In this document: positions 35,320 through 44,663 of the stretch, piece after piece
Numbering within the stretch: position 1 is the stretch's first letter
Layout: each line of letters starts with the position of its first letter
Source of the DNA: an archaeon SCG-AAA382B04
Lineage (GTDB): Archaea; Halobacteriota; Methanonatronarchaeia; Methanonatronarchaeales; Methanonatronarchaeaceae
Length of the DNA: 64,000 nucleotides
Assembly (NCBI GenBank): GCA_003034855.1
Contig: PZKD01000062.1
Span: forward strand, 45,120-109,119
Direction of reading: 5' to 3'
Translations under genes and position numbers: made by a program
Notes under the pieces: model-generated
What the model saw: only the letters and a program-made list of their open reading frames with translations
Told to the model about the DNA's origin: nothing
The model's database searches: none

Positions 35320-35341
35320 AGGTGGATGAGGTGGTTGGTGA

Positions 35342-36037
35342 ATGATTGGAATTGTTAGGCAGGTATCTAATCAGATTAAGTTTTTATTGAGTAATGTTGT
35401 TGTTGAATTTCCAGTTATTATTGATGATTTTAGTGACATTGAGTTTGGAAAAGATGTAAAGATTTATAGATGTGTTTCCTTGAACACCGAAGGTGGAAAA
35501 ATAAAATTAAACAGCAATTGTCAGATTCAAAGATATTCTAAGTTAAGAGAGAATATAAGTCTGGGTGAGTATTCAGGCCTTGGAAAGAAATGTGATTTGG
35601 TTGCGGAAGAGGGTATTGAAATTGGTGACTATTCTATAATTTCAAGATTTTCTAAGCTAATTGAAAGGGAACATTTTTTTTATACGCCTATGAGGTCTGA
35701 TAGCCGTTTTAAGAATAAAGGACATAGAACTAAAGGCAAGATTGATATTGGTTGTGATGTCTGGGTTGGTGCAGATTCCACCATACTAGGAGGAGTTAAT
35801 GTTGGTCATGGTGCTATAATCGGTGCGGATTCAGTTGTTACAAAAGACGTTGAGCCTTACTCAATTGTAGCTGGAAACCCAGCTAAACACATAAAATATA
35901 GGTTTTCGGAAAAAATTAGAAATCAACTTCTGGAGTTAAAGTGGTGGGAGTGGGATGAGGAAAAGATTGAAAGAAACAAGAAATTCTTTAGTACCGATTT
36001 ACGTGAAGTTGATGATGTATACAGTCTTATAAGATAA
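35342..36037 (+). CDS. Left-handed beta-helix O-acyltransferase
   Basis: This 231-residue protein has hexapeptide repeats from about residue 30 to 190 (for example VWVGADSTILGGVNVGHGAI, IGADSVVTKDVEPYSIVAGN) and the C-terminal NPAKHIKYRF of the maltose/chloramphenicol/WcaF acetyltransferase group. It probably transfers an acetyl group from acetyl-CoA to a sugar. GAGGTGG stands seven bases before the ATG. It sits inside the plus-strand glycan run between a GT4 and an AP-superfamily gene. Confidence 0.88.
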   Translation: MIGIVRQVSNQIKFLLSNVVVEFPVIIDDFSDIEFGKDVKIYRCVSLNTEGGKIKLNSNCQIQRYSKLRENISLGEYSGLGKKCDLVAEEGIEIGDYSIISRFSKLIEREHFFYTPMRSDSRFKNKGHRTKGKIDIGCDVWVGADSTILGGVNVGHGAIIGADSVVTKDVEPYSIVAGNPAKHIKYRFSEKIRNQLLELKWWEWDEEKIERNKKFFSTDLREVDDVYSLIR

Positions 36038-36085
36038 TTAAATGGATGAGGTGGTTGATAGAAAAATGAGGGTTGTGATCTAAAA

Positions 36086-36961
36086 ATGATTATCGTAGTA
36101 GGAATAGATGCTTTGGAATACGATTTGGTTAATAAATGGAGGCTAGAAAACTTATTATTAGAGAACAACAAAAAAATTTCAACTCCTGAAGATATTTATT
36201 TACACACTAAAATTCTATGGCCTACAATAATAACTGGAAAACATCCTAGGGACCATGGTATACAAGAAGGGGATATAGGTAGTTGGGAAAACACAATTTT
36301 AGAAAAAAGTTCAAATATTTTAGATAAAATTCTACCAGAATCAATTAAAAGGTTTCTAAGTATTTTTTTAAGGAAAATAGGCTTTGAACATTCTTCTAGG
36401 GATAAAGATTATTATAAAGAGAAAAATATCGAAACCATATTCAGTGGACTTAGAACTAAAGCTATAGATGTTCCTCAGTATAATGAAACTGGAATATCCG
36501 ATGAAATCAAAAACAAAATGGATAGATCCTTTTCTGACTTTAATGAGGCCGAAAAATTCATTAATAAGTGTAAAGAAGAGTTCGAGATTAAAAGTAAAGA
36601 ACTAATTAACTCATTGAATGAACCAATAGATTTAGTTATGTGTTATTTTTATTCGCTCGATGGCCTTCAACATGTTTTTCATAGTGATGAAGAATTTTTA
36701 AAAGAATGGTACAAGAAATTTGATGAATTAATTGGCACGATTAAAGAGGAAGCTAGTGATGAAGACGAGATAATAGTTGTATCTGATCATGGAATAAAAA
36801 ATGGTAAGCATACTGATTATGCTTTTTTTAGTTCATATAAAGAAGAATTAAAAGTCGAAAGCATATTAGATGTGAAAAAAGAGATTCAAGAAATCACAAA
36901 AAAAAATAGGAAAAATCATGAGGAAATAAAAGAAGAGCTTAATAACTTAGGTTATATATAA
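36086..36961 (+). CDS. AP-superfamily phosphodiesterase-like protein
   Basis: This 291-residue protein starts VVGIDALEYDL (metal ligand). The nucleophile region is LWPTIITGKHPRDHGIQEGD. It also has YFYSLDGLQHVFH and IVVSDHGIKNGKHTDYAFFS, ending ELNNLGYI. It is shorter than the 400-500 residue members at 41.0 and 49.9 kb. All expected metal-binding motifs are present, so it is likely active as a phosphoesterase or transferase. Its neighbours are an acetyltransferase upstream and a flippase downstream. Confidence 0.85.
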   Translation: MIIVVGIDALEYDLVNKWRLENLLLENNKKISTPEDIYLHTKILWPTIITGKHPRDHGIQEGDIGSWENTILEKSSNILDKILPESIKRFLSIFLRKIGFEHSSRDKDYYKEKNIETIFSGLRTKAIDVPQYNETGISDEIKNKMDRSFSDFNEAEKFINKCKEEFEIKSKELINSLNEPIDLVMCYFYSLDGLQHVFHSDEEFLKEWYKKFDELIGTIKEEASDEDEIIVVSDHGIKNGKHTDYAFFSSYKEELKVESILDVKKEIQEITKKNRKNHEEIKEELNNLGYI

Positions 36962-36977
36962 ACCTTGAGTGATTTAA

Positions 36978-38411
36978 TTGAGCTTAACTAAATCCGTTAT
37001 TGGCGTTTTCTTTGGGAAGATAGGGATAGCGGTTCTTGGGTTTTTAGGAATGTGGTATGCTGCGAGAGTTGTTGGTCCATCAATTCTAGGTGTTTATTTC
37101 TTATTTATGACAATCATTAGGCTTAGTTCATTTTTTACAGATTTCGGTATTAAAAAAGCGGTTGTTAAAAGAATAAGTGAAGGAAACAATGATAAGAAAA
37201 TTTTTACTTCTTCATTTATTATACTATTAGTGCTTTTTTCTATAACTATAATTTTATTCTATTTTCTCAGAGCGAATTTAATTGATTACATTGGAAATTC
37301 AGAAGTTTTTCCTTTTTTATTTATTGTTTTGTTTTTATTGTCAACCCAAAATCTTTTGATGGCTGTTTTAGCTGGAAATAAAAAAGTGGGTTTATCTAAT
37401 TTTACGAGTTTTTTACAAACAGCTGGTAGAGTTTTTAGTTGGTTTGCTTTATTATCTCTTGGATTTGCTTTAGTGGGGCTTATTATTGGTTTAAGTTTTG
37501 GTTATCTCGTAGGAATAGGTGCTGCAATTTTTTTCCTGGGATTTAATATCTTCAAGAAACCTGGCCTAGAGAGTTTTAAAAAGATCTTTTCTTTTCAGAA
37601 ATTTAGTTGGATTGGACCAATCAGGGGAAGGACTTGGAATTGGACCGATACATTAGTTCTTGGTTTTTTTGTAGCTCCTAAATTTGTTGGAGTTTATGAA
37701 GTTTGCTGGAGTATCTCTACCTTTTTTCTCTTCGGTCCAATTGCCATTAACAATACATTATTCCCAAATGTAAGTGAAATAGCGAAAAAAGAACATTATG
37801 CAGAAATCAAAAAAGTTTTGGAAAACTCGATGGTTTACATAGGGTTATTGGTTTTTCCTGGATTAATCGGAGCCATAGTCTTGGGCAAATCTGTTTTGAG
37901 GATATATGGAAATGAATTTATTATTGGTTCAACAATTTTGGTGATACTGATTTTAAGTAGATTAATTGAAGGATATGAAAAAACTTTTTCTAGAGTTTTA
38001 GATGGATTGGATTATCCTAATTTAACTCTAAAATCTAATATTATATTTATAACATCTAACATAATTGGAAATGTCTTTTTGATATATTTTATTGGTTGGA
38101 TAGGAGCTGCAATTGCCACAAGCTTTTCTATTACATTTGCATTAATATTAAATTACAATTATCTAAAAAACATAATTGACTTTGAGATACCAAAAAAGGA
38201 GATAGTTCTTGAAGTTTCTTCCGCTATAATAATGGGAATAATTCTACATATTATGAAACACATAATTAGCTTACCTTTAAAAATCAGAATACCTCTCTTG
38301 GTTATTTTTGGATTTGTATTTTATATTTCGCTTCTAATAGCTATGAGTGAAAAAATCAGGTTAAAAATGGTAGCCGTTATTCGAGAAATAAATGAGGTTT
38401 TTTATTTTTAA
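36978..38411 (+). CDS. Wzx-type oligosaccharide flippase
   Basis: This 477-residue polytopic membrane protein is paralogous to the flippase at 599-2014. It starts at TTG 36978 with SLTKSVIGVFFGKIGIAVLG, has ESFKKIFSFQKFSWIGPIRG in the middle and a long hydrophobic C-terminal half. Its job is to move lipid-linked sugars across the membrane. It is the last gene of the plus-strand run 33230-38411 and lies 16 bases after an AP-superfamily gene. A decayed IS5-type element follows immediately. Confidence 0.88.
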   Translation: MSLTKSVIGVFFGKIGIAVLGFLGMWYAARVVGPSILGVYFLFMTIIRLSSFFTDFGIKKAVVKRISEGNNDKKIFTSSFIILLVLFSITIILFYFLRANLIDYIGNSEVFPFLFIVLFLLSTQNLLMAVLAGNKKVGLSNFTSFLQTAGRVFSWFALLSLGFALVGLIIGLSFGYLVGIGAAIFFLGFNIFKKPGLESFKKIFSFQKFSWIGPIRGRTWNWTDTLVLGFFVAPKFVGVYEVCWSISTFFLFGPIAINNTLFPNVSEIAKKEHYAEIKKVLENSMVYIGLLVFPGLIGAIVLGKSVLRIYGNEFIIGSTILVILILSRLIEGYEKTFSRVLDGLDYPNLTLKSNIIFITSNIIGNVFLIYFIGWIGAAIATSFSITFALILNYNYLKNIIDFEIPKKEIVLEVSSAIIMGIILHIMKHIISLPLKIRIPLLVIFGFVFYISLLIAMSEKIRLKMVAVIREINEVFYF

Positions 38412-38424
38412 TCATATATAAAAA

Positions 38425-39412
38425 TTTGGCTATGTTGCAACCCTTTTTAGTTGGCCTGGAATTATAAAGCTTAAGGTCGCTAGATAATTTATTGATTTTT
38501 CTACGTTTTGCACTAGGCATTTTACCGTTATTTCCCTAAACTATTTCCACCAAGTCCTAGAAGAAACATAGGAGCCATACTTCCTCTTCAACATGGAGTT
38601 AAGGCTCTCATTTATGTTCCTCCTCTCATACCCCTCTTGCTCCTCGTTAAGTCTTTTATGCTTCTCAGTAAACTCCCTATACTTAATAATGGGCTTTATG
38701 TCTTCTCTTAGGCATAACTCCCTCAGCTTCTGGTCGTCATATCCCTTATCCCCTAATAAGACATCTATTCAGTTGGAGCTGCGCCTAATGAGGGAGGGGA
38801 GCTATCTTTGTGTTTATGCTTCCTGGTTGTGGTTACATGGAGGTCAACTATCTTATTGCTCCACTCGCATCCACGAGTAATGTTGTCTTTTAACGAACTC
38901 AACTTCATGTTGGCCCTCTTCGTGTAGTGTCTTGATGCATGGCCTCTGTCAAACCCCGAAGCATCGATGCCTACGACCCCAGTGAGATCCAGCTTCTTGA
39001 TGGAGAACCTTAAGAGAGTTCGCCAGGTCCTCATAGAAAGCTTGTTGAACGCTCTACATAGCGTTGATGAATGAGGGATCTCGTCTAGGTTGGGGTTCAT
39101 TCCTTATTCTCAGCATCTCCACGGCCTCATCAACGATCTCTCGATATGTGTTTCCTTTCTTTATCTTTAAGCACACAAGAACAGCATCGTTGCCTCAAAC
39201 TATAGTCCTTCCTCAAATATTTGGAAGAATACCTTGGCACCTTCCTAGCCACCAAACGCTTGATCTCTTTAACGAATCTGTAAAGCTCTGTCTCCGGAAG
39301 CTCATCCAGCTCTAAATCTAGTCTCCAACTGCTGCAACTATCCCATCCCAAAACCTCGCTTTTTTACCGAAAAGTTCAAGTAAGTTCCGAGAAGGGTTGC
39401 AACAGAGCCAAA
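38425..39412 (-). mobile_element. Decayed IS5-type insertion sequence, about 1 kb
   Basis: Ends TTGGCTATGTTGCAACCCTT (left, from 38426) and TTGGCTCTGTTGCAACCCTT (right, on the reverse strand, to 39411) are inverted repeats with one mismatch. Between them is a broken transposase on the minus strand. Target duplication is not clear in the A/T-rich flanks. It lies between the flippase and the GT39-like gene. Confidence 0.85.
38452..39351 (-). pseudogene. IS5-family transposase, frameshifted
   Basis: Reading the minus strand from 39351: LDELPETELYRFVKEIKRLV, a frame change, then LNLDEIPHSSTLCRAFNKLS, VVGIDASGFDRGHASRHYTK (first catalytic Asp), LHVTTTRKHKHK. Further frame changes precede LLGDKGYDDQKLRELCLRED (second Asp) and a RRNMNESLNSMLKRKYGS-like end (Glu). 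The order is that of archaeal IS5-group DDE transposases. At least three frameshifts make it inactive. Confidence 0.85.
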
Positions 39413-39421
39413 AATTTTTAA

Positions 39422-41023
39422 TTAACCAATGTATTTGTATATTATTGAGTTTTGATCTTCGTATACTGTTTTTAAGGAGCTGAAATCTCTTAATCCTTCT
39501 TTTATCTTGTCCATATTTTCTTGTTTTTCATATTGTTTTGGTAAAAAAATAATATTTGAGGTATTTTGTCTAAGTATCGAATTTATATCACTTAGATCAG
39601 TGGACCAAATTGATGTTGTTTTTGTTTTATATGAAACATAGGTTGAAAAAGGATTTATAATCGTTTCGCCTTCCTCAGCATTATCTTTAATCCAGTTAAT
39701 TGCTTCATCGTATCTCGAAACATCTTCTTTTGCTATTATAGGTTTAAAAATTGGAACCATTGTCAAGGACAGAAATAGGACTATTACAATTAATAGAATA
39801 GCAACATTTTTATTTGGAGATAACATATTTTTTCCTTTTCTAATTTTTGAAAGAATTATGGCTCCACATATTGAAAATAAAACAGATATAGGTAATATAT
39901 GCCTATATTTAGGTAATTGAGGTTTAAAGAAAGTTAAATAAACTAACATAAGAATTAATATAAGAGATGAAACTTCTAAATACTTCAAGAACCTATTTTG
40001 ATAACTACTAATTCTATATTCTTTATATCCCATCACAAAAATCAACGAACAAATCGCGGTTATAACAACCCAGCCCACGGTTAGAAAAAAGGCCAATTCA
40101 TCAAATAAATAATTATTAATGTATCCGAAAGCCGTACCTAAATCTCCAGCTGGAACTCCCCACATCTCTAGGTAACCAACATAAAAATTCCTAATTGAAG
40201 TTATCGAAAAATCGAATAATGATGAACTTGGGAAAGATGCTGTTTTAGTTGCTAATGTTCTGATAACAATTGGCTTCTTAAACATAACCAAGTTTCTAAT
40301 AAACATTGGTAAAGCTATTATAACCCCTATTAATGTTGAATAAAATACTTTTTTCTTAATATTACTTTTATATCCAACATATAGTAAAAAAGGAAATATT
40401 ATAGGAGCCTGCTTTTTAGACAATAATAATAAACCCAATAACACGCCAGAAACAATCACAAATCGATTTTCTTTGTATTTATCTAATTTAGCTAAATAAT
40501 AAATAACCAAAATGAACAACAAGGCAAATAACATGTTTCTGTATAGCACTGACCCCATAACTATATTATAAGGTATAACACTAGCGATGAATGCTGAAAA
40601 TAACCCAACTTCTTTTGAAATTTTTTTTCCAAATAAAAAAGTTAGATAAATTAATAAGATAGAACATAATGGAGAAACCATCTTCGCAAAAGCCAATCCA
40701 TAACCAAAAAATCCTCCAATCTTATAAAAAACGGTTGAAATTATATAAAAAAGCGGAGGATTAGATAACAAAACTTCTTCTTTCATAAAAAAAACATCTT
40801 GAAAACTCCAAAGAATAGGGATAGGTATGTCACCAGTAGCAACCCCCCTAATTATCATAGCATGTTTTCCTGCATCACCAGTTACCGGTGATATTAATGC
40901 CAAAGGAATCCTCAAGAAAGAGAAAAAAACTATTAATAAGGTGATGAACTTAAATAAGAATGAATAATCCTTAAATTCTTTTAAGATACTTCTCAGTTTT
41001 TCAGAAAACCTTTTATAGATCAT
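39422..41023 (-). CDS. Membrane glycosyltransferase, GT39/ArnT-like
   Basis: This 533-residue protein has about 10-11 transmembrane helices and a C-terminal soluble part. An acidic pair follows the first helix (PVTGDAGKHAMIIRGVATGD), in the place of the catalytic acidic residue of dolichyl-phosphate-sugar-dependent enzymes. NPPLFYIISTVFYKIGG follows. It probably transfers a sugar from a lipid-phosphate carrier to a glycan or protein on the outer face. It follows an AP-superfamily gene by eight bases in the same direction, suggesting a pair. Confidence 0.82.
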   Translation of the reverse strand: MIYKRFSEKLRSILKEFKDYSFLFKFITLLIVFFSFLRIPLALISPVTGDAGKHAMIIRGVATGDIPIPILWSFQDVFFMKEEVLLSNPPLFYIISTVFYKIGGFFGYGLAFAKMVSPLCSILLIYLTFLFGKKISKEVGLFSAFIASVIPYNIVMGSVLYRNMLFALLFILVIYYLAKLDKYKENRFVIVSGVLLGLLLLSKKQAPIIFPFLLYVGYKSNIKKKVFYSTLIGVIIALPMFIRNLVMFKKPIVIRTLATKTASFPSSSLFDFSITSIRNFYVGYLEMWGVPAGDLGTAFGYINNYLFDELAFFLTVGWVVITAICSLIFVMGYKEYRISSYQNRFLKYLEVSSLILILMLVYLTFFKPQLPKYRHILPISVLFSICGAIILSKIRKGKNMLSPNKNVAILLIVIVLFLSLTMVPIFKPIIAKEDVSRYDEAINWIKDNAEEGETIINPFSTYVSYKTKTTSIWSTDLSDINSILRQNTSNIIFLPKQYEKQENMDKIKEGLRDFSSLKTVYEDQNSIIYKYIG

Positions 41024-41031
41024 AATTTTCG

Positions 41032-42582
41032 TTAATCCATATAACCTAATGACTGTAGTCTAGAAGCTATTTCCTCTTCTTCGGACAAGGTTTTTTCTCC
41101 TTTATCTTCAATTGGTTTTTGATATTCAATTTCCTTACCCTCTTCAAATATTTCTTTTATTACTTCTCCATCAACATCATTTGGTATTTTCACTCCCAAC
41201 AAATTTAAAATCGTAGGCGCTAAATCAAGAATACTTACTTCATCCCGCTCAGTTTCATTACTACACTCTTGTCCATAAAACAATGCTAATCCCTTCCTAG
41301 TATTTTCTGTACTCCACTTACCCGGAGACTTAAATACTTCACCTTCACCAACCCTATCACTTATGGTAACACCAGGCCTCTCTTCAACAATGAGATCGGG
41401 TGCCTTATCCAATTCATCACCATGATAGATTTCGCTTGCTTCATGTACGTCTTTAGCTATTTTTTCATCAGTCAATGAACTCTTTAATTTCTTTAACTCT
41501 TTTTTTATTTCTTCTTTTTTTTCTCTTCCTTTTTTGGTTAAGTAAATTGGTCCTTGGCCACTTGCAATTGCATCGGTTTCCTTCCAATCTATTTTCTCTA
41601 ATTTTCTCTCTCTTATAGCACCTTCCTCCATCGGAATCAATCTCTGGATTCGATCAGGAACATTTTTGGCTAAGAAATCTACTAAATTTAGTTTTTTAGC
41701 TATTTTTAATGCGTTTTCTCGGGTTAAGCCAATTTTCTTGAAGAAATCATCGATGGATTTCTTTGTTTTTAGATAATTGTTTTGTTCTAGCCATCTGTTT
41801 ATGAAGAATTGTGTATCTATTTTTCCACAACCATGATCTGACATCAATACAAGATTAATGTCTTCATATCTTTCTAATAATTCTCCTAGTTTTTTGTCTA
41901 TTAGTTTCCAAGCTCTTTTAGTGGGTTTGTCTCGCCAAAAGAAATGCTGAAGAACATTCAAATAAAAAACCGTTAAATGCAAAAAATCAACATCCTCCTT
42001 CTCCAATAAATCCATTGCAACATCAAATCTCTTTTCTATTAAATCTAAAATAGCTTCAACCTCTTCTCCTCGTTCTTTTTGCGAGGAGAGTAGTGGAGAT
42101 GGATGAATCCTATAACTCCACTCATCTTCAAGATATTCCTCTAATTCCTCAGGATAAGTATAACCAGATGATAAGTGCCTTGATTCCCCTTCTTTTGCAT
42201 CTGGGCCACCACAAACCATAAAACCATCAACTTCCTTAGGAGGATAAGTAGTCGGCATATTCAAAACACCAGTTCTTATTCCTTCTTTGTCTAAGTAATC
42301 CCAGTACTCAGCTGACTTAAAAGAATTAGAATCAGGACGAGTCAATTCCCTGTTCCCCACATCAACCCCCTCAAACCAATAAACCCCCAACTTACCAGGA
42401 TTCTTACCCGTACTATAACACTTCCAATTAGGAAAAGTAACAGTAGGCAAACAAGAGATAGAATCAAAAAAACAACCCCCATCCCTTAATTTCTCTATAT
42501 TAGGTAATTCATCACTCTCTAACCAAGGCTCAATTAAGTCCCAATTAGCTCCATCCAAACCGACAACAATAGTTTTAGTCAA
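41032..42582 (-). CDS. AP-superfamily type I phosphodiesterase/nucleotide pyrophosphatase
   Basis: This is the longest member here (516 residues). Motifs in order: VVGLDGANWDLIEPWL (Asp-10), LPTVTFPNWKCYSTGKNPG (nucleophile region), YWDYLDKEGIRTGVLNMPTT, HLTVFYLNVLQHFFW, LVLMSDHGCGKID, DLIVEERPGV and a terminal RLQSLGYMD. All metal-binding positions seem present. There is no signal peptide, so it is probably cytoplasmic. It pairs with the GT39-like membrane enzyme downstream. It may act on a nucleotide- or lipid-linked sugar phosphate, but the substrate is not known. Confidence 0.88.
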   Translation of the reverse strand: MTKTIVVGLDGANWDLIEPWLESDELPNIEKLRDGGCFFDSISCLPTVTFPNWKCYSTGKNPGKLGVYWFEGVDVGNRELTRPDSNSFKSAEYWDYLDKEGIRTGVLNMPTTYPPKEVDGFMVCGGPDAKEGESRHLSSGYTYPEELEEYLEDEWSYRIHPSPLLSSQKERGEEVEAILDLIEKRFDVAMDLLEKEDVDFLHLTVFYLNVLQHFFWRDKPTKRAWKLIDKKLGELLERYEDINLVLMSDHGCGKIDTQFFINRWLEQNNYLKTKKSIDDFFKKIGLTRENALKIAKKLNLVDFLAKNVPDRIQRLIPMEEGAIRERKLEKIDWKETDAIASGQGPIYLTKKGREKKEEIKKELKKLKSSLTDEKIAKDVHEASEIYHGDELDKAPDLIVEERPGVTISDRVGEGEVFKSPGKWSTENTRKGLALFYGQECSNETERDEVSILDLAPTILNLLGVKIPNDVDGEVIKEIFEEGKEIEYQKPIEDKGEKTLSEEEEIASRLQSLGYMD

Positions 42583-42640
42583 TTTATCATTCCCTAGATT
42601 AACGTAAAGTCTTTTAACTTCTATAATAAGATAAAGTTTT

Positions 42641-43309
42641 ATGTCAAAAGAAAAACCCAGGGGTTCGATTGTAGAGGAATCACGGTCAATTGATGAACAT
42701 CCTTTATTGAAAGAGATTTATAATTACCATGATAAATTGATTTCTGAATACACTGAGGGAGATGTACTAGAAATTGCTGGAGGAAAAAATCCTTATCCAA
42801 ACTCCGATATAGTAATAGAAGCTGATAAAAATAATATAAACATAGCTAAGGAAGAATTAGACAATTTAATTCAAGGAGATTTGTTAAATTTACCTTTTAA
42901 AGATAAAATCTTTGATACGATTATAGGGAGACGGTTTATTCACCATATACCACTTAAAAATAGAAAAAATATTTTCTTAGAAGCTGAAAGAGTTTTAACA
43001 GAAAGGGGTAGAATCATAATAATTGAGGGAACTCCAGGAAAATTTAGAAAAATCACAAAAGGAATAGCTAATAAGCTAGGAATACTAGATGAAAAGAAAG
43101 AAGATGTTTATGGCCATCTAACCTCTAAAGAACTAGAAAATCTATTTAACCGAAGTAACTTTGAATTATTAAAATCTAGAAAACTAGGCTCACCTTTTAT
43201 TCCTTTCTCCTATTTCAATTCTACTTTGACTAAGAAATTAAAATATTTTCATAAAAAAACTCAGTTCATAAGATGGTACACATTGATAATAGGAGAACTA
43301 AAAGATTAG
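42641..43309 (+). CDS. Class I SAM-dependent methyltransferase
   Basis: This 222-residue protein has motif I GDVLEIAGGKNPYPN (unusual AGG instead of GxGxG), VIEADKNN, DLLNLPFKDKIFDTIIGRR and ERVLTERGRIIIIEGTPG. It belongs to the methyltransferase-11-like group. It stands between two minus-strand glycan genes and may methylate a sugar or lipid. The substrate is unknown. Confidence 0.82.
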   Translation: MSKEKPRGSIVEESRSIDEHPLLKEIYNYHDKLISEYTEGDVLEIAGGKNPYPNSDIVIEADKNNINIAKEELDNLIQGDLLNLPFKDKIFDTIIGRRFIHHIPLKNRKNIFLEAERVLTERGRIIIIEGTPGKFRKITKGIANKLGILDEKKEDVYGHLTSKELENLFNRSNFELLKSRKLGSPFIPFSYFNSTLTKKLKYFHKKTQFIRWYTLIIGELKD

Positions 43310-43315
43310 TTTAAA

Positions 43316-44323
43316 TCAACTTTTTAGGAAAAAAATTCCACCTATTAAACTAGGTAAATAAAAACTAAAAATCCTATCTAATAAAATAACAGATCCTGCT
43401 ATATCTTTTGGGATACCTAGAGATACAAATACAAATATGGCTGTTAGTTCTGCTATACCAATCCCTCCTGGAGTGATGGGAATGATAGATATTGAATAAG
43501 CCATCGTAGGTGCAAAAAACAGAATAAATATATTTATCGATGCTTCCATGCCTTTTAATAAAAACCACACTCTTAAACCAGTTAAAATAGAAAGAGAAAA
43601 TATAAAAACCAAAATAAATTCAAAAACAATTTTTTTATCCTCTAATAAGATACTACTTTTAGAAAGAGTTTTATCTACAAAATCAGAAGCTTTTTCTTTT
43701 ATATCAATTTTGATAAAAGGAATTAATCCTACTAAATAATTTATTAGATCCAAAAAATAATCAAGATTTCCTCTATAATTATCTCCTAGCTTATATAGAG
43801 AATAGGGTACTAAGTAAATTAACCCTGAAAAAACAAGAAGCGTTAATAACCAAATCGGAAGTTTATCTCTTAATAATAAAACACCTAAAAGACAAATTAA
43901 AGCATATGTAATAGAATATAAAATCGTATTAGTTATAGTAACAGCAGTTGCAATAGAATTTGTAGTCTTTTTAATCTTTTTTTTCAAAACCAGAGGAGTA
44001 CCTAATACCCTAGAAACCCTAGCAGGTAAAATTTGTCCTATAAAAGGAACTATTAAACCAATCTTTAGCGATTTCTTCATAGAAACATCGTTAAATTTTT
44101 CTATAAGAATTTTCCAACTAATAGCCCATAAAAAAACATTAAAAAAAGCCATCACTAAAAATAAAACAAAATAAAATGGTTCAATTCTTTGAATTTCACT
44201 AATAATATTTTCAAAATTTAAATTATTAGCTATAATTAAAATTACTACTAAAAAAACAAAAAATTTCAAAATTTTTTTATATAAATCTCTATTCTTCATC
44301 CTTTTAAACCAATTTTTATTCAC
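43316..44323 (-). CDS. UPF0104/LPG_synthase_TM-family membrane protein
   Basis: This 335-residue protein has about eight helices. It has the family signature PITPGGIGIAELTAIFVF near the C-terminus and VPFIGQILPARVSRVLG in the middle. Related domains occur in MprF flippases and in haloarchaeal AglD C-terminal parts. In glycan clusters it is thought to move or transfer lipid-linked groups. Its start overlaps the DUF2304 gene by eight bases, which overlaps functionally with the GT2 upstream: a common archaeal trio. Confidence 0.85.
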   Translation of the reverse strand: MNKNWFKRMKNRDLYKKILKFFVFLVVILIIANNLNFENIISEIQRIEPFYFVLFLVMAFFNVFLWAISWKILIEKFNDVSMKKSLKIGLIVPFIGQILPARVSRVLGTPLVLKKKIKKTTNSIATAVTITNTILYSITYALICLLGVLLLRDKLPIWLLTLLVFSGLIYLVPYSLYKLGDNYRGNLDYFLDLINYLVGLIPFIKIDIKEKASDFVDKTLSKSSILLEDKKIVFEFILVFIFSLSILTGLRVWFLLKGMEASINIFILFFAPTMAYSISIIPITPGGIGIAELTAIFVFVSLGIPKDIAGSVILLDRIFSFYLPSLIGGIFFLKS

Positions 44324-44657
44324 GATTGTCTTCTATCGAATTTTTAATAGAAATTTCCTCGTTTAATTCTGATATTTCTTCTTTTAGTTCCTTTATTTTA
44401 CTAAATATCCAGAACAACAGGATATAGGATGTGAATATGCCTATTGCAAACATCGTATATGCTCTTCTCTCCATTCCAAGCAGATTCATTATGTATGAGA
44501 AAATTTGTGGGAATAGTCCTGCTATAATTAGTGAAAAACCAACTATTATCCAAATAATAAAGTTTAATACATCTTCCCTTTTGTTCCTAATTAATGAAAA
44601 ACTCTTATAGAGTAAATAAATCCCAACCAATATACCAACAAGTTCTATTCCTCTCAT
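44316..44657 (-). CDS. DUF2304 membrane protein
   Basis: This 113-residue protein has three hydrophobic helices and a C-terminal coiled-coil (KIKELKEEISELNEEISI). This matches DUF2304, a family found next to DPM-type GT2 genes in archaea and bacteria. It may act as a membrane partner of the GT2. It lies six bases after the GT2 and overlaps the UPF0104 gene by eight. Confidence 0.85.
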   Translation of the reverse strand: MRGIELVGILVGIYLLYKSFSLIRNKREDVLNFIIWIIVGFSLIIAGLFPQIFSYIMNLLGMERRAYTMFAIGIFTSYILLFWIFSKIKELKEEISELNEEISIKNSIEDNRE

Positions 44658-44663
44658 GTTTTT

